Below are positions 62,202 through 64,000 of a DNA stretch of 64,000 nt, one piece after another (within the stretch, counting starts at the first letter, position 1; each line of letters starts with the position of its first letter). Origin of the DNA: JABCYV01 sp035512155. GTDB lineage: Bacteria > Acidobacteriota > Terriglobia > Terriglobales > Acidobacteriaceae. Position numbers and translations under genes: made by a program. Under the pieces are notes generated by a model. That model worked only from the letters and a program-made list of their open reading frames with translations, did not search any database and was not told the DNA's origin. The stretch lies in the NCBI GenBank assembly GCA_035512155.1, contig DATKEN010000031.1, forward strand, positions 62,001-126,000, given 5' to 3'.

Positions 62202-62681
62202 TCATTTAGCTGGAATGTGGCAGGTTGCCAGCCCGCGCTTTTCCAGATATTGCTGGTGATAGTCTTCGGCTTCATAAAACGTCACAGCAGGAACGATCTG
62301 GGTGACGATCGGCTTGCTGTAACGTCGAGAGTTCTCCAGCTTTTCTTTGGAAGCTTTGGCTGCGGCTTCCTGTTCGGGAGAATGAAAAAAGATCGCTGAA
62401 CGGTACTGTGTTCCCCAGTCTGGTCCCTGCCGGTTGAGTTGGGTGGGATCGTGGTTCTCCCAGAAAACGTCCAACAGTGCGTCGTAGGAAAGCTTCGCCG
62501 GATCGTATTCCACTTCCACGGCCTCAGCGTGGCCGGTCCGGTCGGTGCAGACGTCTTTGTAAGTGGGATCGGGATGGTTCCCTCCGGTATAGCCCACGCG
62601 GGTGGAAATCACCCCTGGAAGTTGACGAAACGTCGCTTCCACTCCCCAAAAACAACCGGCAGCAAAGGTAGCTTTAGCCAT
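62202..62681 (-). CDS. msrA: Peptide-methionine (S)-S-oxide reductase MsrA
   Basis: The product is 159 aa from ATG 62681, with the catalytic GCFWG (C10), the family segment GYTGGNHPDPTYKDVCTDRTGHAEAVEV and ENHDPTQLNRQGPDWGTQYRS. It repairs oxidised methionine. A TTG at 62687 would add two residues. It lies upstream of pqqA on the same strand with an 87-bp gap, so it may or may not share the pqq promoter. Confidence 0.95.
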   Translation of the reverse strand: MAKATFAAGCFWGVEATFRQLPGVISTRVGYTGGNHPDPTYKDVCTDRTGHAEAVEVEYDPAKLSYDALLDVFWENHDPTQLNRQGPDWGTQYRSAIFFHSPEQEAAAKASKEKLENSRRYSKPIVTQIVPAVTFYEAEDYHQQYLEKRGLATCHIPAK

Positions 62682-62831
62682 GTCCAATGACTCTCAAATG
62701 AAAGTGTAGTGCCTCTTGTTAGATGGCGCCAGGTTCGTAAAAGTGACGTAAATTCGCCATTTCCGTTGACCAAAGCCGCTTTCTCGCGATAAAGTTCAGC
62801 CCACGTAGTTCTCCCCCGTACACGAGGCTCT

Positions 62832-64000
62832 GTGGCTGCCAGCTCTTACCGATTTTATCGTGGGCGCCGTTTTGTGTCTGCGTTGCTGACGGCGCTTCTG
62901 CTAGTTTCTGCCGCCTTTGCCATCAACGGCTTCTCACCGCAAAAGCGTGTCGGATTCAACCTGGGAGATCAGTGGGAGCCGGCGATTGCCGCAGACGGCT
63001 ATGGCCATGTGTACGTTCTCTATCCGCAGTACGGCATGGTACCGGGTTGTGCCAATTGTCCTGTGCCCAGCCTGGTCCTAGTAGTCAGCAATGACAACGG
63101 GGCAACTTGGCAGTTGCCCCGCCAGGTCACGCCTCCGGGCACGGCGCAGTTCGACGCACAAATAGTTGTCGATCCGGCCGACCGCAGAACTGTTTATGCC
63201 GCCTGGCTGCAAAATGACAAGAGCGACACGATAGTCGCAAAGTCAGCGGACTTCGGACAGAGCTGGTCGTTGGTGGTAGCGGACCGGGGTACTAGCGAAG
63301 CCGACAAACCTGTTCTGGCGGTCCGAGGGCAGGACGTTTATGTCGGATTCGAGCGCGCGCGGAAGATGAGAGTAGCTGCGTCGCACGATGGCGGTGTTTC
63401 TTTCATCTCCACCGACATCTTCGCGGGCGTCCGACTGGCTGGCGCTATGGCCGGTGGGGCGACGGTTGACCCCGCAGGTAACGCTTATTTCGCCTGGGCG
63501 GCGTATGCGCAAAACGCTGCGGTCAAAGGACGCGTGAATCTCTACACCATCAAATCGTCGGATGGCGGAAAGACCTGGACCTTTACGCCGCTCGATGTCT
63601 CCGGCGCGCCTCCGGATTGCGCCGCCCAACAATGTGGATGGGCGTATCTTGGCGCACAGGTAACCATGGCCTCTGACGGCGCTGGCACGCTGTACGCGTT
63701 ATGGAATGCGGGGACCGCGCAGAACGATCCTGAGCGAATCTACTTTGCCTCCTCCACTACGGCTGGAGCTACGTGGTCCCCAAAGCTCGATGTTTCGCTG
63801 GCGCCGGCTGGCGTGGAGCATTGCTTTCCCGCACTCGTTGCCGGATCAGCGGGTGATGTGCGCATTGGTTGGATGGATACCCGCAACCGCCCGCTCTGGA
63901 ACACGTATTACCGCAGTTCCACCAACGGTGGCGCCACCTGGTCGCCGGAGATTCAGTTATCCACCTACGTGCGCGGTTACCGCTACATTCAGCCCAAGGG
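62832..64000 (+). CDS. Secreted sialidase-type (Asp-box/BNR repeat) protein, C-terminus beyond the window
   Basis: An open frame of 389 codons runs off the right edge. From GTG 62832 the product starts with a basic segment and a signal-like helix (SALLTALLLVSAAFA). Asp-boxes follow at intervals: SNDNGATW, SADFGQSW, SHDGGVSF, SSDGGKTW, SSTTAGATW and SSTNGGATW. These are the beta-propeller repeats of sialidases and related exo-enzymes. A catalytic sialidase is not proven because the Arg triad cannot be assigned. It is divergent from msrA. Confidence 0.85.
   Translation, partial: MAASSYRFYRGRRFVSALLTALLLVSAAFAINGFSPQKRVGFNLGDQWEPAIAADGYGHVYVLYPQYGMVPGCANCPVPSLVLVVSNDNGATWQLPRQVTPPGTAQFDAQIVVDPADRRTVYAAWLQNDKSDTIVAKSADFGQSWSLVVADRGTSEADKPVLAVRGQDVYVGFERARKMRVAASHDGGVSFISTDIFAGVRLAGAMAGGATVDPAGNAYFAWAAYAQNAAVKGRVNLYTIKSSDGGKTWTFTPLDVSGAPPDCAAQQCGWAYLGAQVTMASDGAGTLYALWNAGTAQNDPERIYFASSTTAGATWSPKLDVSLAPAGVEHCFPALVAGSAGDVRIGWMDTRNRPLWNTYYRSSTNGGATWSPEIQLSTYVRGYRYIQPK

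Overview
The window is a gene-dense stretch of a bacterial chromosome with moderately high GC. It most resembles an Acidobacteriota genome (Terriglobia/Koribacter-like). This is inferred from a very large TonB-dependent receptor with an N-terminal carboxypeptidase-regulatory domain, a Ser/Thr-kinase-like protein with C-terminal PEGA repeats, a DUF3303-type protein and a small coiled-coil protein starting MKNVYEVLRQKE. No 16S gene, tRNA, CRISPR array, prophage or insertion sequence was seen. Nearly all of the sequence is coding and many neighbours overlap by 4 bases (ATGA/GTGA).

Region 1 (1-14.7 kb, minus strand) reads as one long locus transcribed from a GntR/FCD regulator leftwards. Its order is regulator, 1,080-aa TonB-dependent receptor, flavin reductase, luciferase-like (LLM) monooxygenase, two membrane proteins built from three copies of one unrecognised His-containing module, a three-subunit molybdenum hydroxylase (FAD, 2Fe-2S and Mo subunits) with a CoxG-type accessory protein, a ketopantoate-reductase-like enzyme, an M24 metallohydrolase and an M20 metallohydrolase cut by the window edge. 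The combination suggests uptake, hydroxylation, oxygenolytic opening and hydrolysis of an unknown N-containing or heterocyclic compound. This is the best candidate for an undescribed pathway.

Region 2 (14.9-20.5 kb, plus, divergent from region 1) is a compact F420 cluster, cofG-cofD-cofC-cofE-cofH-npdG. It is followed 39 bp later by an osmoprotectant-type ABC transporter (ATPase, permease, lipoprotein) and a vapBC toxin-antitoxin pair with a well-formed promoter/operator and an apparently leaderless start.

Region 3 (23.7-33.2 kb, minus) is housekeeping: an MsbA-like exporter, yicC, gmk, rpoZ, coaBC, a family-4/5 type uracil-DNA glycosylase and priA, preceded by rapZ. Region 4 (33.2-40.9 kb) is mixed: an exported beta-carbonic anhydrase broken by two frameshifts at G4 tracts, mtnA, pyrE, a CPBP protease, an acetyltransferase, small conserved proteins and a PAP2 phosphatase. 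Region 5 (40.8-45.4 kb, minus) is a MacAB-like exporter with an ATPase, an adaptor and two FtsX-type permeases; a long inverted repeat lies between the permease genes.

Region 6 (45.7-58.9 kb) holds a VOC/AraC pair, a sodium:solute symporter, a membrane pseudokinase-PEGA protein lacking the catalytic residues, secreted small proteins, a 3-hydroxyacyl-CoA dehydrogenase, a metallo-beta-lactamase-fold hydrolase, a Met/His-rich outer-membrane protein and map. Region 7 (58.9-64 kb) is a complete pqqABCDE operon, including a 25-codon pqqA below usual ORF cut-offs, followed by msrA and the start of a secreted sialidase-type (Asp-box) protein that runs off the right edge.
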